Source: Endothia cerciana (Eukaryota; Ascomycota; Sordariomycetes; Diaporthales; Cryphonectriaceae). Taken from it: DNA of 64,000 bases. Under the pieces are notes generated by a model. It did not search any database, was not told the origin of the DNA, and was given only the letters and a program-made list of their open reading frames with translations. Location of the stretch: NCBI GenBank assembly GCA_026119935.1, contig JALRMH010000025.1:434001-498000 (forward strand), written 5' to 3'. The position numbers and the translations under genes were made by a program. Below, piece after piece: positions 1 to 10,644 of the stretch. The first letter of the stretch is position 1. The number at the start of each line of letters is the position of its first letter.

Positions 1-593
1 CTGAAGTTCCGGTAGCTTAATCGTGCTGATTTCTGATATTATCTTTTCGCCAAAGATACTCGGGTCCCTATATACATTGTTAGATCTCGGAGGCATGGGA
101 CATCAAGGGCCCGCTTGACGCCTAGCCTACGGGTTGGCGGCTTGTAAGGCAGTGGACAGAATACCGCTGACCTTTGCCACTGTTGCCCTCAGCATCTCCA
201 GATCTTGACGATGGAACGGATACGTAAGTCGGTTCTTCTGTTCCCAAACCTTCTGTTGCCATTGAGTCCCGGAAGAACTGCCTGTGCCGGTGGTCCTGTT
301 TAGAAAGTCATTGTGAGCCGACAACTCCGTGTCACACTCCCTCAGACACTTCTCCACGGCGGCAGCTGCATTTCTGTGACCGTCTGGGAGAGCAGAGGCA
401 ACCGAGAGTGTAGACAACGCCGAGGAGTTCTGGACAATTAGAGCAGCTGGGGAGATGAAAGAGATTGTAAGGTAGCATGTTGAGGCCACGGTCTCACACA
501 CAAAGATAAGTAGACGTCAGCCCAAGCGTCTGGTACCAACCGGTGAAATGCGATTGCAACGTCGCTGGGTGGCGGATTCGTGTCTGGAGTCAT
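1..593 (-). CDS. 5' part of a STAND-type protein (fungal N-terminal helical domain), runs off the left edge
   Basis: Three exons fit together in phase: 500-593, 131-446 and 1-67. The introns are 447-499 (53 nt, acceptor CCCCAG) and 68-130 (63 nt, branch CTAAC, acceptor TATATAG). Joining across the second intron removes the stop at 127 and keeps the frame open to the window edge, which is the main support. The product has hydrophobic-alanine stretches, a cysteine (VEKCLRECDTEL) and a basic-to-aromatic segment (VWEQKNRLTYPF) followed by a leucine-rich helix ending in LSTALQ. This resembles the N-terminal domain that precedes NACHT/NB-ARC or ankyrin regions in fungal STAND proteins, which act in non-self recognition or programmed cell death. 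The start at 593 is uncertain because the same frame opens further upstream. No NTPase or repeat region is inside the window, so the family call is an inference. Confidence 0.45.
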
Positions 594-1436
594 TGGTGTA
601 TGCAAATGAAGGCTTGCTTGGCCAATGGGCTGTGCATCTGGGAAGTCGCGGTCATACAGTCTAGCGAGTAACAGAGTCACAAGTACTTCTTGTTTCAATC
701 AGGTGGTGTGGCAGCGCCATAGGTGCGAATGCCTTCACTGCCGTTTTCAGCCCTTCACTCAGTCTTTTACCAAGTGAACGGTTGATAGCCCGTGCGGTAG
801 CTATCCATTTAAACAGCCAGCGAATTCTCTAGCTAGATTAAAAGAATTCAGACAACTGCATACATACTTCTTTGACACTGACTACACTTCCACAGGTGGC
901 TACAGCAGTGCCGCCCCATACATCGTCTCCCCATATAGCATAGACCCTGCGCTTGGTCATGTTCTTTCGCGGAGCGGTCCATATTATATGCGGTTTCACC
1001 ATGCTTGAGATATCGTATGCAAGTTTTTCAGAAAATCCCATAGCAGGGATCCTTTTGGGCCGAGGGACATTTAATCTCTGGTTTGTAGGGGCCCTTGCCT
1101 AGTGATGGGAGACATACGGTGGGGGGGGGGGGGCCCGGGAGGGGACCCGGCGCGTCATATCTGCGCCTCCACACAACGAATACAGTACCTGACCACATGC
1201 CTCGATTGCGAACGGTCCCTTGCTTCTACACCCTTATGATCGTTAAAAATGGGCAAAGAGAAGCTAGATTCCATCATCTCGAAAATAAATCGCGTCAACG
1301 TTTCTGATGACTCAAGCAGACATTCTAGGGTACTTGCATGGAGATTATGCTTATATTTAACATTGGGCAACGCCGACGGCCTGGGAGTCCCGCTACACCC
1401 ACGAAGTCCCATTCCTAGAGAGACCCAACATATCCT
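594..1436. other. Intergenic, no supportable gene
   Basis: A 67-codon open frame at 838-1041 (-) shows no recognisable motif and no splice support. A run of 13 G lies at 1121-1133. Nothing else is evident between the 5' end of the STAND-like gene and the 3' end of the arabinanase gene. Confidence 0.6.
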
Positions 1437-2912
1437 CTACGCACTCACCAGCCCGTCTATACTCAAGATCGACCAGCTCACATTATTAGTCGTGCTCGGT
1501 GGCAACGCGCCAGCACCCATGATCAACAGCCGATCCTGGTCCTCCCTGAACACCCTCAGGTGCCGCGTGTAGCTCGTCGGCGCCGTCGTCTCCCTCTCCT
1601 CCCACGCGCCGACGTCCCCGAGCTTCGTGTTTGTGAACACCGTGCTGGCCCCGCCCGAGCTGACGATGATCGACCCGTTCCGGCCGCCCACGGAGCTCCA
1701 GGTGACGTACGGGGACCCCAGCGGGACCGTGCCGGTGTTCGCGGCGACGATGGGCAGTCCGGCGGACTCGTTGAACCTGAGCGGGTTGGAGTTGATGCGG
1801 TAGTATACGGGGAAGAGGTACGTGCCGGTGGTGAGGTTGGTGTAGTGCCCGAACTCGTAGGTCATCATGTAGTCGCCGCTGGGGAGCTGCGTGATGGTGG
1901 TCATGCCCGGCCGGTCGGCGTAGACGGGATATTCGACGTCAGGGACGACGGGACCCCAGTTGCGGAGATCAGTACTCGTCTGGTGCACGAGCCGTTGGCC
2001 GTAGGTCGCGCTGTCGCGCTGGTCGGAGTAGTAGATGATGACTTGGTTGTCGTGCATCCTGTTGCTCCGATGTCAGTAAGGTGGAAGCAGGGAGATCCCG
2101 CTGGCCAGAAGCGTTGCCTTTCTTCAGTTTCTGGGTCCCGCCGATATATATCTTCGGACTACTTCTCGTGGTGTCCTCCCCCTTTAGTCTCGATTGGGCA
2201 CTCGCACAGCCTCTCCTCCCAAACCTCTTATGATAGCAGCGAAACGCACCAAGGCGCTCCCGTCCCGTCCCGTCCCGTCCCACTGATATCTGTTGTCCTC
2301 ATCCGAGTCCTCCCTTCAGAGGGAGACAGGACAACTTCAAGGATATCAAACTCACATGATGAAAGGCTCCCAGACTGGCGTCAGCCCGTTATCCGGCTCC
2401 GCCTCGCCTCCGGCCGCGACATGGCTCACAAACTCCCAGCTCTCGCCCTTGTCCCGGCTCGCATACAGGTCGATCTGCGTACTGCTCAGGTTCGTCGGTA
2501 TGCTGTTCCCCGCGAGCAGCACCGTCCCCTTGTCGAAGCCGGCGTAGTCGACCGGCAGCTCGTACAGGAAGGGCTGGTACCGCAGCCCCCAGCCGTTGGC
2601 CTGGTCGGTGGCGTTCGAGATGTGCGTCCAGCTCGCCCCGTGGTCCGTCGACCGGAAGATGGGGAAATACACCGGCGGCGGCTCGGGGGAGTAGTTCTCC
2701 CACGTGGCGAGAAGGATGTTGTCCGACAGGGTGAGCTCTACGGTGCGCGCGTAGAGGACGCGCGGGTCGGTGTAGTCAGAGGGCGGGACGTAGAGGATCT
2801 CGTAAGGTATGATGGGTACCTCGGATGGGTTCCCGCGGGGGACCAGGGGGTTTGCGAGGGTGAGGGACAGCGTGGCGGCGAGGAGGAGGGCAAGATGCTT
2901 CAGGGAGGCCAT
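1437..2912 (-). CDS. Secreted GH93 exo-1,5-alpha-L-arabinanase-like glycosidase
   Basis: Two exons (2356-2912 and 1437-2058) flank a 297-nt intron with donor GTGAGT and acceptor CAACAG, giving a 392-aa protein. The first 20 residues (MASLKHLALLLAATLSLTLA) are a clear signal peptide. The body has the six-bladed propeller signatures of GH93: TWENYSPEPP, IFRSTDHGASW (an Asp-box-like turn), the acidic WEPF just before the splice site, YYSDQRD right after it, and HQTSTDLRNWGP. GH93 enzymes release arabinobiose from the non-reducing end of linear alpha-1,5-arabinan, so this should be an extracellular pectin side-chain degrading enzyme. Several NxS/T sequons fit secretion. The intron contains a (CGTCC)n run. 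Length and motif order match the family. Exact product specificity is inferred, not seen. Confidence 0.85.
2261..2281. repeat. (CGTCC)4 pentamer run in the GH93 intron
   Basis: Four perfect CGTCC units lie inside the intron of the GH93 gene. This is a simple sequence repeat with no further structure seen. Confidence 0.8.
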
Positions 2913-3518
2913 CGTGAGGGGAGGGGGCTCTGGCCCGGGTGACGATCGACAGATGAGCAGAGAGGCAGGCAGGTTACCAGACTCCTGGGTCGGGAACTGT
3001 AGATCATGCTACCGTCATCGTCTATATACTATGGCGATATCGACATCGTCTGCAGGCTGTCCTTGTGGAGACCGAGGATAAGGGACAAGATCGTGGCGAG
3101 TCGGCCATTCGTACGGCCACTCGGTCCATCTCGCATGCCGCCAGCATCACCATCAAGGTGAACGGCGCATCTTGTCCTGCCTTAGCCTTCAAAAGACTTC
3201 CCTCACCACGAGCGAGGACTTCGTCTAACGTTGGAGAATGTAGCGCTAGATGTGGGTGCCATGCAGGGGTTCTTAGTAGGGGGCCACTGACGATCCGGGG
3301 CAACTCTGGGGGCGCGTGGGCTGGGCCCGTCATCACGATGCGCTCCAATGGGAATGGAGCCCCACTTACGCGCCTGATTGAACTTGAACCTCTTCTCCCA
3401 TTGCTGGCCCTAAAAACGGAAAAATGTATCCACCATACACCGAAAGCGCCAGCTCCAACAAAAGGCCCTGTGAATGTCGTGCGGCCACTTGGCTCTCGAT
3501 GCCCTCATCCTACACCGG
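2913..3518. other. Intergenic between PRI1 3' end and GH93 5' end
   Basis: This holds the GH93 promoter and PRI1 3' flank. Open frames here (3022-3348 on -, 3065-3559 on +) overlap one another and lack motifs, and one runs into PRI1 antisense. I see no gene. Confidence 0.6.
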
Positions 3519-5285
3519 TCAAAAGTCAATGCCCTCGCCCTCCTCTCCCTCCCTCTTAACCTTCATATTCGCCTTCTCATCCTTCAGGAGTGCGCTCACA
3601 AATCCCCTGAACTGCTCAATGTATGGCTTCAGACTCGTCTTCTCCCAATCCGGTATACTCTTTCCCTCCTCGCCTGCTTCCGGGTTCTCACTGGCCCACG
3701 CATCAATCTCTCCCAACAAAGCCTGCACGGTCGGCACCTTCGTGGGGTCAAACTCTTCCAGCTTTCCTGGCCGCGTATCAACCGGTACACATACCCTTCC
3801 GGTACCGGGATGCACCACGAACGGCGATTTCAGCAGATGGTTTAACTTCTTGCTGACCTCGATATCAAGCCGCGGGTAGGTGTATTCGAGCAGGACGTCC
3901 TGCTTGGCGTCACGCAGGTCCGCGCCATCGAAGGTCTTGCTGACGCTGCCGGCTTTCGCGAGGGCGTCTATGTCGGCCCATTTGGACATTGACGAGCGGC
4001 CCGGTGCGGATGCCCATTTCTTGCGGAGGGAGTCGTTGAGGGTCTTGTCCGGGAGCAGGGCCAGCAGCTTTTCCGCGCGCTCGTCTGTGTCCCAGGGGTC
4101 CTGCTTCTCAAGAACGTCTTCTTGGAAATGTGGTTTGAGTATTTCCAGACTCCGTCTATGTTTAGTGTCAGCACATATTCTCTATAGTTGATGTTTGGGG
4201 CCGAGACTCACGCCACATGCGGATGCAACGGCCTCCTCATGTTGACCTTCTTCCCGCCCTGCGCACCGCCCTTTAATACCTCCAGATATCCCGCCACAGC
4301 CCGTCGCTTCTGATCTTCCATCAACCGTGCCTTGCGATCACACACCCAGGCGTGCACACCACGTCGTCCCGAGTATACCCACATGATATGCTTGAAGCCG
4401 AAGTCTTCACGCAGGGCGGCGTCGGTCACTTTGATTGCCATGGTCATGAACTGCCAGCACTTGATGCAGATGTTCGCCCTGTCACAGCATGTGCGGATGT
4501 CGTCGTAGTCTGTCAGATCGATATCGAAGCAGATCTCCTTGGAGAGGGGTCGGAAGGCGGAGAGGTTCCTGAGCTGTTTCCTGTCGCGTGGATTGGTGCT
4601 GTACACGGGGCCGATGTCGAAGCGGGGTGGAACATGGTGGAGGACGTCTTTGCGCATTCTGTAGGGAGACGACGTCAGGTGAGTGCCGTCTTCAATGCCG
4701 GCGATGAACACTCACAGATCAGCCGTGGGGAAAGACTGGTACCGCCACACAGCGTCGTTCTGCAGGGTGTACGAGAATTCTCGATGTGCAAAGTCGTTGG
4801 TAGGTGTAGGACTGTGGTTCAGCCACTGGAAGAGGTACCGCCATGGGAACAGACGCTGGTAGAAAGTACGCAGAACTTCCGGATCGCTGGCCCTGGCCTG
4901 GACTGGTGCGCCATTCTCGCTGCACGTCTCCTGTCAGTCCAGGACAATCTCATGTCCAGAGGAGGGGAACTCACTACTCATCAGTAGAAGAAGCTGCCCC
5001 TGGGGAGCTCGTAGGTAATGTGTTGTCCTGTGTTGACCTTTCCGTGCTAGGGATTTCCTCGTCCGAGTCGACGTCTACGAAGAGATCCTCCAGTTTGACC
5101 TCCTTCTTTGGTTCTTCTGCAGCGGGCATGGGATCTATGTCGGCCATAGTGATGTCGAGATTGGTCTCGTCAGGCTGCGGCTCGGCCTTAACGGGCGCAT
5201 CATGATCTTGATCCATCTGCTCGAAGTCTTCACTAGTCGGCGTCGGAACTGGTGGACTGGACCCTGGGGATTCGAAATGAGGCAT
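3519..5285 (-). CDS. PRI1: DNA primase catalytic (small) subunit
   Basis: Four exons (4975-5285, 4716-4919, 4212-4658, 3519-4155) with introns of 55-57 nt join in phase to give 532 aa. This subunit makes the RNA primer in the DNA polymerase alpha-primase complex. An acidic, disordered N-terminus of about 100 residues precedes the AEP fold. Seen in order: the GPVYSTNPRDRK segment (about 188-199), the catalytic FDIDLTDYDD with D217 and D219, the zinc-site cysteines in CCDRANICIKC (229, 230, 236, 239), SGRRGVHAWVCD (268-279), and RLDIEVSKKLNHLLKSPF, which carries the third acidic residue and the nucleotide-binding basic stretch. The start at 5285 (MPHFES) fits family N-termini; a 17-codon in-frame extension upstream does not. 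The promoter is shared with the GH5 gene and carries an ACGCGT box 161 nt upstream of the start. Confidence 0.95.
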
Positions 5286-5445
5286 CTTGACGATCAATTG
5301 CCTCCTAGTGGACCGCGAAAATATGGAGAACAGCAACCACCAGCCTGGAGATGTGCCTGCTGTGCACCTGGTTTCGGAAAGTTGACGGTGAAGATGCTAC
5401 TGTCCAAATAATCAACACGACTTATTTGGGTTCTGTAATGGGAAG

Positions 5446-5451
5446 ACGCGT
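5446..5451. promoter_or_regulatory. ACGCGT, candidate MCB (MBF) site upstream of PRI1
   Basis: A perfect MluI cell-cycle box lies 161 nt upstream of the PRI1 start codon, with further CGCG-rich sequence at 5458-5466. In yeasts, MCB sites bound by MBF drive G1/S expression of DNA-replication genes, primase among them. The site is seen in the sequence. Its use in this organism is inferred from that family knowledge. Confidence 0.5.
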
Positions 5452-5921
5452 CTGAGAACGCGCGCAGGGGTCGCGAGTGCACAGGCCACTCCATTTAGTG
5501 CTAAAGGGCGCTAAACCCCCTCAAGGTTTGGGGTTGCTAGCTGGCACCCACCCGAGTGGAAGCAGCGTTGATGAGGGGCCGCCGCTGAGGATGGGGATGA
5601 GGGTGGGGGAGGACTGGCCAATGGGCTAATCTACGGCGGGACATTCAACGGGTCGACATCACCTGTAACAGCACCCTCCATCGTCCTTCTCGCCTGCCAA
5701 AGACAAGACTCGAGCGGGCTGGGAGGTTTGGATAGTTACCGACTGTCAATCGAGCTTGAACATAGCATACTGCCTTTTGAGCCGAGCCTCACCTTTGGTC
5801 ACAGCGTTGTATGGACCAGTATTTCAAAGCGTCAACTATCGAGTCAACGTCATCGAGTTTTCGGGTGTTCACTTTACCGGGAGTCCGTTTGTCGAATACC
5901 CTGTGCGCCTTGAGAGTTTTC

Positions 5922-5927
5922 ACGCGT
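5922..5927. promoter_or_regulatory. Second ACGCGT in the PRI1/GH5 divergent promoter
   Basis: The palindrome CACGCGTCAC lies 84 nt upstream of the GH5 start and 637 nt from the PRI1 start. It could serve either gene. Two six-base palindromes within 725 nt are more than expected by chance, but this alone is modest evidence. Confidence 0.35.
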
Positions 5928-6010
5928 CACCTTCTCATATGCCACCTTTGCTCGTTCGTTATTCTGGCATTCTGTTTGGAGCATAGTCGAGCTCAATACA
6001 TTGTCCTACC

Positions 6011-8475
6011 ATGGCACCTCTTCGCCTTCTAATCGAGGACGGCAAGTTCATCGGCCGATCCGGCCGCCAGGTCATCCTCCGCGGCATCAACGTCGCTGGC
6101 GACGCAAAGTACCCTAGCGAGCCCTTCGATCAGCCCTCGCAGGTTGTGGACGACTTCTTCGACGGCGATAACGTCAGTTTCCACAAGAGGCCGTTCACGA
6201 AAGATGATGCGCACGTACACTTCGCGAGGCTGAGAAGATACGGGTACAACACCATCCGATATGTCTTCACGTGGGAGGCCATCGAGGCCAAGGGCCCTGG
6301 AATCTATGATGAGGAGTGGATAAGTCATACCATTGAGGTGTTGCGGGTGGCGAAGAGCTATGGCTTCTTTGTGTTCATGGATCCTCATCAGGATGTGGTA
6401 TGTCTGACCAAAAGCCAGAGGATCGTGGACGCACGAGAGAGGACTGACGCGTAAATAACAGTGGTCACGGTTCTCTGGTGGTTCCGGTGCCCCCATGTGG
6501 ACACTATACCTCGCCGGCCTCAACCCTCAATCCTTCGCCGCCACCGAAGCTGCCATCGTGCAAAACACCTACCCGACCCCGGCCGAGTTTCCCAAGATGA
6601 TCTGGTCCACCAACTACCAACGCCTCGCCGCTGCGACCATGTTTACCCTCTTCTTCGCCGGCAAGGACTTTGCGCCCAAGTGCGTCGTGGACGGCATTAA
6701 CGTCCAGGACTACCTACAAAACCACTTCTTCGGCGCGGTGGAGCACTTGGCGCAGAGGATAAAGGAGGCCGGCGACGTTCTAAATGACGTCGTCTTTGGG
6801 TGGGAGAGCATGAATGAGCCTGCTAGAGGGATGATTGGCCTTGTGGATATCGGGGTGATCCCGAAGGAGCAGGCGCTCAAGAAAGGAACGTGTCCGACGA
6901 TCTGGCAGGCCATACTTACTGGGTCGGGCAGGGCGTGTGAGGTTGACACGTGGGACATGGGCGGGTTGGGGCCATACAAGACGGGCAAGACGTTGATTGA
7001 TCCTAGCGGGGAGTCGGCGTGGTTGCCGGCTGATTATGACGACTCACGATACCAATGGAAACGAGCCCCGGGATGGAAGTTGGGCGAATGTCTCTGGGCA
7101 CAGCATGGGGTGTGGGATCCAAGCACTGACACCCTACTGCGGAAGGACTATTTTGCAAACGACCCGAAGACGGACAAGCCCGCTGATTATCCTTTCTTCA
7201 CGAATACCTGGTTTATGGATTTCTACAGACGGTACCGGGACACGATACGAACTCATCACCCAGAGGCCATCATGCTCTGCCAGCCGCCGGTGTTGGAGCT
7301 CCCACCAAGCATCAAGGGCACCGAGGATGACGACCCACGAATGGTTTATGCACCACATTATTACGACGGAATTACACTCATGACGAAGAAATGGAATCGG
7401 ACGTGGAATGTCGACGTGCTGGGGATCCTGCGAGGGCGATACTTGACACCCGCATTTGGAATCAAGATCGGAGAGACCGCCATCCGGAACTGTTTCAGAG
7501 ATCAGTTGGCTGCCATGAGAAAAGAAGGCCTGGATTACATGGGCAACCACCCGTGCGTCTTGACCGAGTTCGGGATACCATTTGATATGGACGACAAGGC
7601 AGCGTACAAGAATGGTGACTATTCGAGCCAGAGTGCGGCTATGGATGCGAATCACTTCGCGGTGGAGGGTGGTGGCATGGAGGGCTACACCCTCTGGGTC
7701 TACTGCACAAATGTGAGCTCAGTCCCCTCGACGACTTGTTCCGCAGTGATGGGAAGTACTAACAAATACTCAGAACGTCCACCAGTGGGGCGATCAATGG
7801 AACGGCGAAGACCTCTCCATCTACTCACTCGACGACAAAGCCTTGCCCGTCTCCCACGTGCCGCACTCCAAGGCCGACTCTCTCTCCTCATCTAACGCGC
7901 CCTCCGCACCCCGACCTTCAGAGGACGCGGCAGTGACGCCCGCTAACCTCAAGCGCACGATCACCAACCCCTCCATAACAACCTCCTCACCCACCGACGG
8001 CGACATCTCCGGCGTCCCTGCCAACCCAGCCATGCGCACCACCATCCGCGGGCTCAATGCCAACCCCGGCTACCGCGCAGCAGAAGCCTATGTACGGCCT
8101 GCGCCGGTGTCTGTCGTGGGGGACATCACGCACTACGTCTTCGACTTGAAGACCTGCACCTTCAACCTGACGCTGCGGACTGCGAAGGAGACGACCCCCG
8201 ACAACCCGAGTGAGTTTTTCCTGCCCGAGTTCCATTTCCCGCGGGATGGGTGTGCCATTGAGACGAGTGGGGGTAAGTGGGAGATATCGACGCAGGAAGG
8301 GGAGGTGCAACGCCTCAGGTGGTGGCACGGGATGGGGGAGCAGAGCCTGAAGGTGACCGGTGCGGTGAAGAGGATGAACGGCAGTGGGGAGGGCGGTTCG
8401 AGTGCGGACGGAGACGAGCCGGGGTATTATGAGGCTGTCAGTAATTGGCTTGGGCAGGGGTGTGGTGTGATGTAG
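6011..8475 (+). CDS. GH5 (subfamily 12-like) steryl/ceramide beta-glucosidase, EGCrP2/Egh1 type
   Basis: Three exons (6011-6397, 6462-7712, 7774-8475) with 64- and 61-nt introns give 779 aa; the second intron has an ACTAAC branch point. There is no signal peptide, as in the intracellular EGCrP-type enzymes that remove glucose from ergosteryl glucoside or glucosylceramide. Seen: FIGRSGRQVILRGINVAGD at the start of the barrel, DPHQDVWSRFSGGSGAP across intron 1, the acid/base Glu in WESMNEP (E248) and the nucleophile Glu in LTEFGIPFDM (E498), then NVHQWGDQWNGED across intron 2. The C-terminal 230 residues form the beta-sandwich typical of the family. A low-complexity Ser/Pro segment (about 560-625) separates the two. 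It is divergent from PRI1. Substrate choice between sterol glucoside and glucosylceramide cannot be read from the sequence. Confidence 0.9.
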
Positions 8476-10636
8476 GTGGGCTGCTGGAAATCGAAGGGGG
8501 GGCTAGTCACCGAAGAGAGGGCCTACGGACGAGTCGGCCCGCCTGCGTACGTCCATAGTGTTGAAAGGCTGGGGCAATCGGCCTGGACTTTTCATAACCT
8601 CACATGCCGCCCCTGGTATTGCTATCGGGAGGAAGGTTGGTATATTCACTACAGATTCGACGAGAATTACACGTAGGCGGCAGCTGAACTCCAGCCATTG
8701 CAGCCACCTTTGACTCACAGGGTCTCAGGGAGAAGCGCCACAGCCGTCCAAAAGACCCAGAGCAGGCCACTGTCGACGAGGAAAGGCAAGAAGGCAATCT
8801 GCCGGTGGTGGAGGTGGCCAACCGGCGAGTCCTCTCTCAGCACTGTCTACATGACCCTGAACGTGGCTGTTCTTTCTCAACAGCCCCACCCCGGCGGGCC
8901 CGTGGACGTTCCGTTACCACCCAGTTTTTTCCAGAGAAATAAAAGGCGATAACTTTGACTCAAGCATAAATGCATTTCCGGCATTCTGTGACTGATGCAA
9001 GGACATGCTAAGACTAGGTAGTGTAGATGGAGCACCGAGGTGTGGTCTGGTACATATAGGCTGAGGAGGTGGCCACTAGCAAGCTCCCTCTGGCACTTCC
9101 CATGATGACCAAGACAGGTCTCAACCCAAACTACTAACAGATAGGTATTGAAAGCAGCAGCTGAGGGCTGTTATGTGGACTGACGAAGAGGCGATATAGA
9201 GAAGAGAGGTGAGGGCATCGGGCTGGATGCCCACCACCTGTCGTGAGGCGCCAACACCCTAACCCTGACTTGAGGAACATGGCGTCCACCCCTGAAGAGC
9301 ATCCTCACGCCTCTCTCTCGAAGAAGCAAGTGGGAGATTCGTGCCCGACCTCTCATGGTCCAGCGTCTTTGTCTGTTTAGGCTTTTCTCTCATTTCGCTA
9401 CCCCGTCCTTCTTCCAGATAAACCTCTTGATCTTCTCCCATGTGTGAATTCTGATACACATGTACACTATCTTCCCGCCTCCAGCAGCAGAGTACTATAC
9501 ATTATCCAGTCCCTGTGCCAATCCTGAACTGGGTATCGACACCCAACGCTGAAGAGGAAGACAGCGACCCAGGCCTCCTCCTGCTTCTGCTCGGTAGAGA
9601 GAGTCCTTGCTGGACCCCAACTTGCAGCGAGGACCCCCTTGGCGACCTTGACCTCCCCCCCTCTCTGCTGCAGCTGGGGTCGGGGAGCGCATGTAACATC
9701 TGCACCTGCATAATCTTTCGCCGGCCGCTCCAGTCTTTTTTCTCGAAACCCTTCAAGGTTGAACTACCTCCACTTCCTTCTTCCAGGTTCGGTCGCCGTT
9801 CGTGACGGATCCGGTGAGGCGCACGCAGTCGAGTGTTCGAGTGTTGTCACGGATCCACCGAGTCTTCGACCCACGAGTCCCAGCCGGTCCCCGTCACAGG
9901 CGCTGTCGACGCTAACCCATTACCTTTGGGCAACGGTCCGACAGTCCAGCAGTCCTCATCGCTAGACCCAGACCTAGCCCTGGACCCAGATCCAGATTGA
10001 AGACGCACCGCTGCGTATCTCCGTACCTGAAAGCTAAGCGCGCTCACATGCCAGCTTAGCCGCCCGCCCCGCCCATCCTCCCGGGTACCTCGCAGGCCGC
10101 GAGGAGGGCGACGGAGCACAACAGGGACCGGGCGAGACGAGACGAGTTGAGAGGACCTGGCTCCGCCCCCCCCCACCCCTCTCTCCGGTCTGGCGACTTT
10201 CTGTCCGTCCGCCTGTTGCTATACTCTGCTCCTGTGCTCACGTATATACTCCTTGTAAGTTCAAGTCACGGACGGATCACAGCCCCCGCCCTACCGATTG
10301 TATTCCCTTACTTGATCGACCCGACAATTCGGATTCGTCCAGTCGAGGCGGATCCCCTCCGGTGACAAGGTGACCTACCTCTTGGGGTCGGTTGTCAGAG
10401 TGATCTCCTCGAGCTCCACAGCCAACTCCTGTTCCTGGCAGCCAGACGGGTCCTCCGCTCCTCGATCGCGTCGCATCACATCGTATTGTCCCCGGCCCGT
10501 TCTTCATCTGTCGTCGGTCCAATTTCTTTATCGGGCGCGCGCATCGTCTTGTTTGGTGATGGCTGCCTGACGAGACTGCCTTACAGAATGCCCGGCAGAC
10601 TCTACTCTCCGCCAGAGTCGACACTCCTCCCTTCCA
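8476..10636 (+). other. Long 5' flank/leader of the BCK1 gene
   Basis: 2.2 kb contain no convincing gene. The right half (9.4-10.6 kb) is pyrimidine-rich, as in fungal promoters and leaders. A good intron pair exists: donor GTAAGT at 10255 and acceptor TTACAG at 10587 with a CTGAC branch about 16 nt before it, so a spliced leader is likely. Short upstream ORFs lie at 10559-10570 and 10588-10644. The open frames on both strands here lack motifs. Confidence 0.55.
10255..10587 (+). other. Candidate 5'-UTR intron of BCK1
   Basis: A perfect GTAAGT donor and a CTGAC/TTACAG branch-acceptor pair bound 333 nt just upstream of the BCK1 start. Seen by pattern only; RNA evidence would be decisive. Confidence 0.4.
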
Positions 10637-10644
10637 ATGAATAG
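10588..10644 (+). promoter_or_regulatory. uORF overlapping the BCK1 start codon
   Basis: An 18-codon ORF starts one nucleotide after the candidate leader-intron acceptor and ends at a TAG five nucleotides beyond the BCK1 ATG, in a different frame. Ribosomes that translate it would pass the main AUG, so it could limit kinase synthesis or require leaky scanning. A second, three-codon uORF lies at 10559-10570, inside the candidate intron. Confidence 0.45.

Noticed and set aside
1560..2942. 460-codon plus-strand frame
   Set aside because: Antisense to the GH93 gene; Arg/Gly/Val-rich composition of a GC-bias shadow, no motifs.
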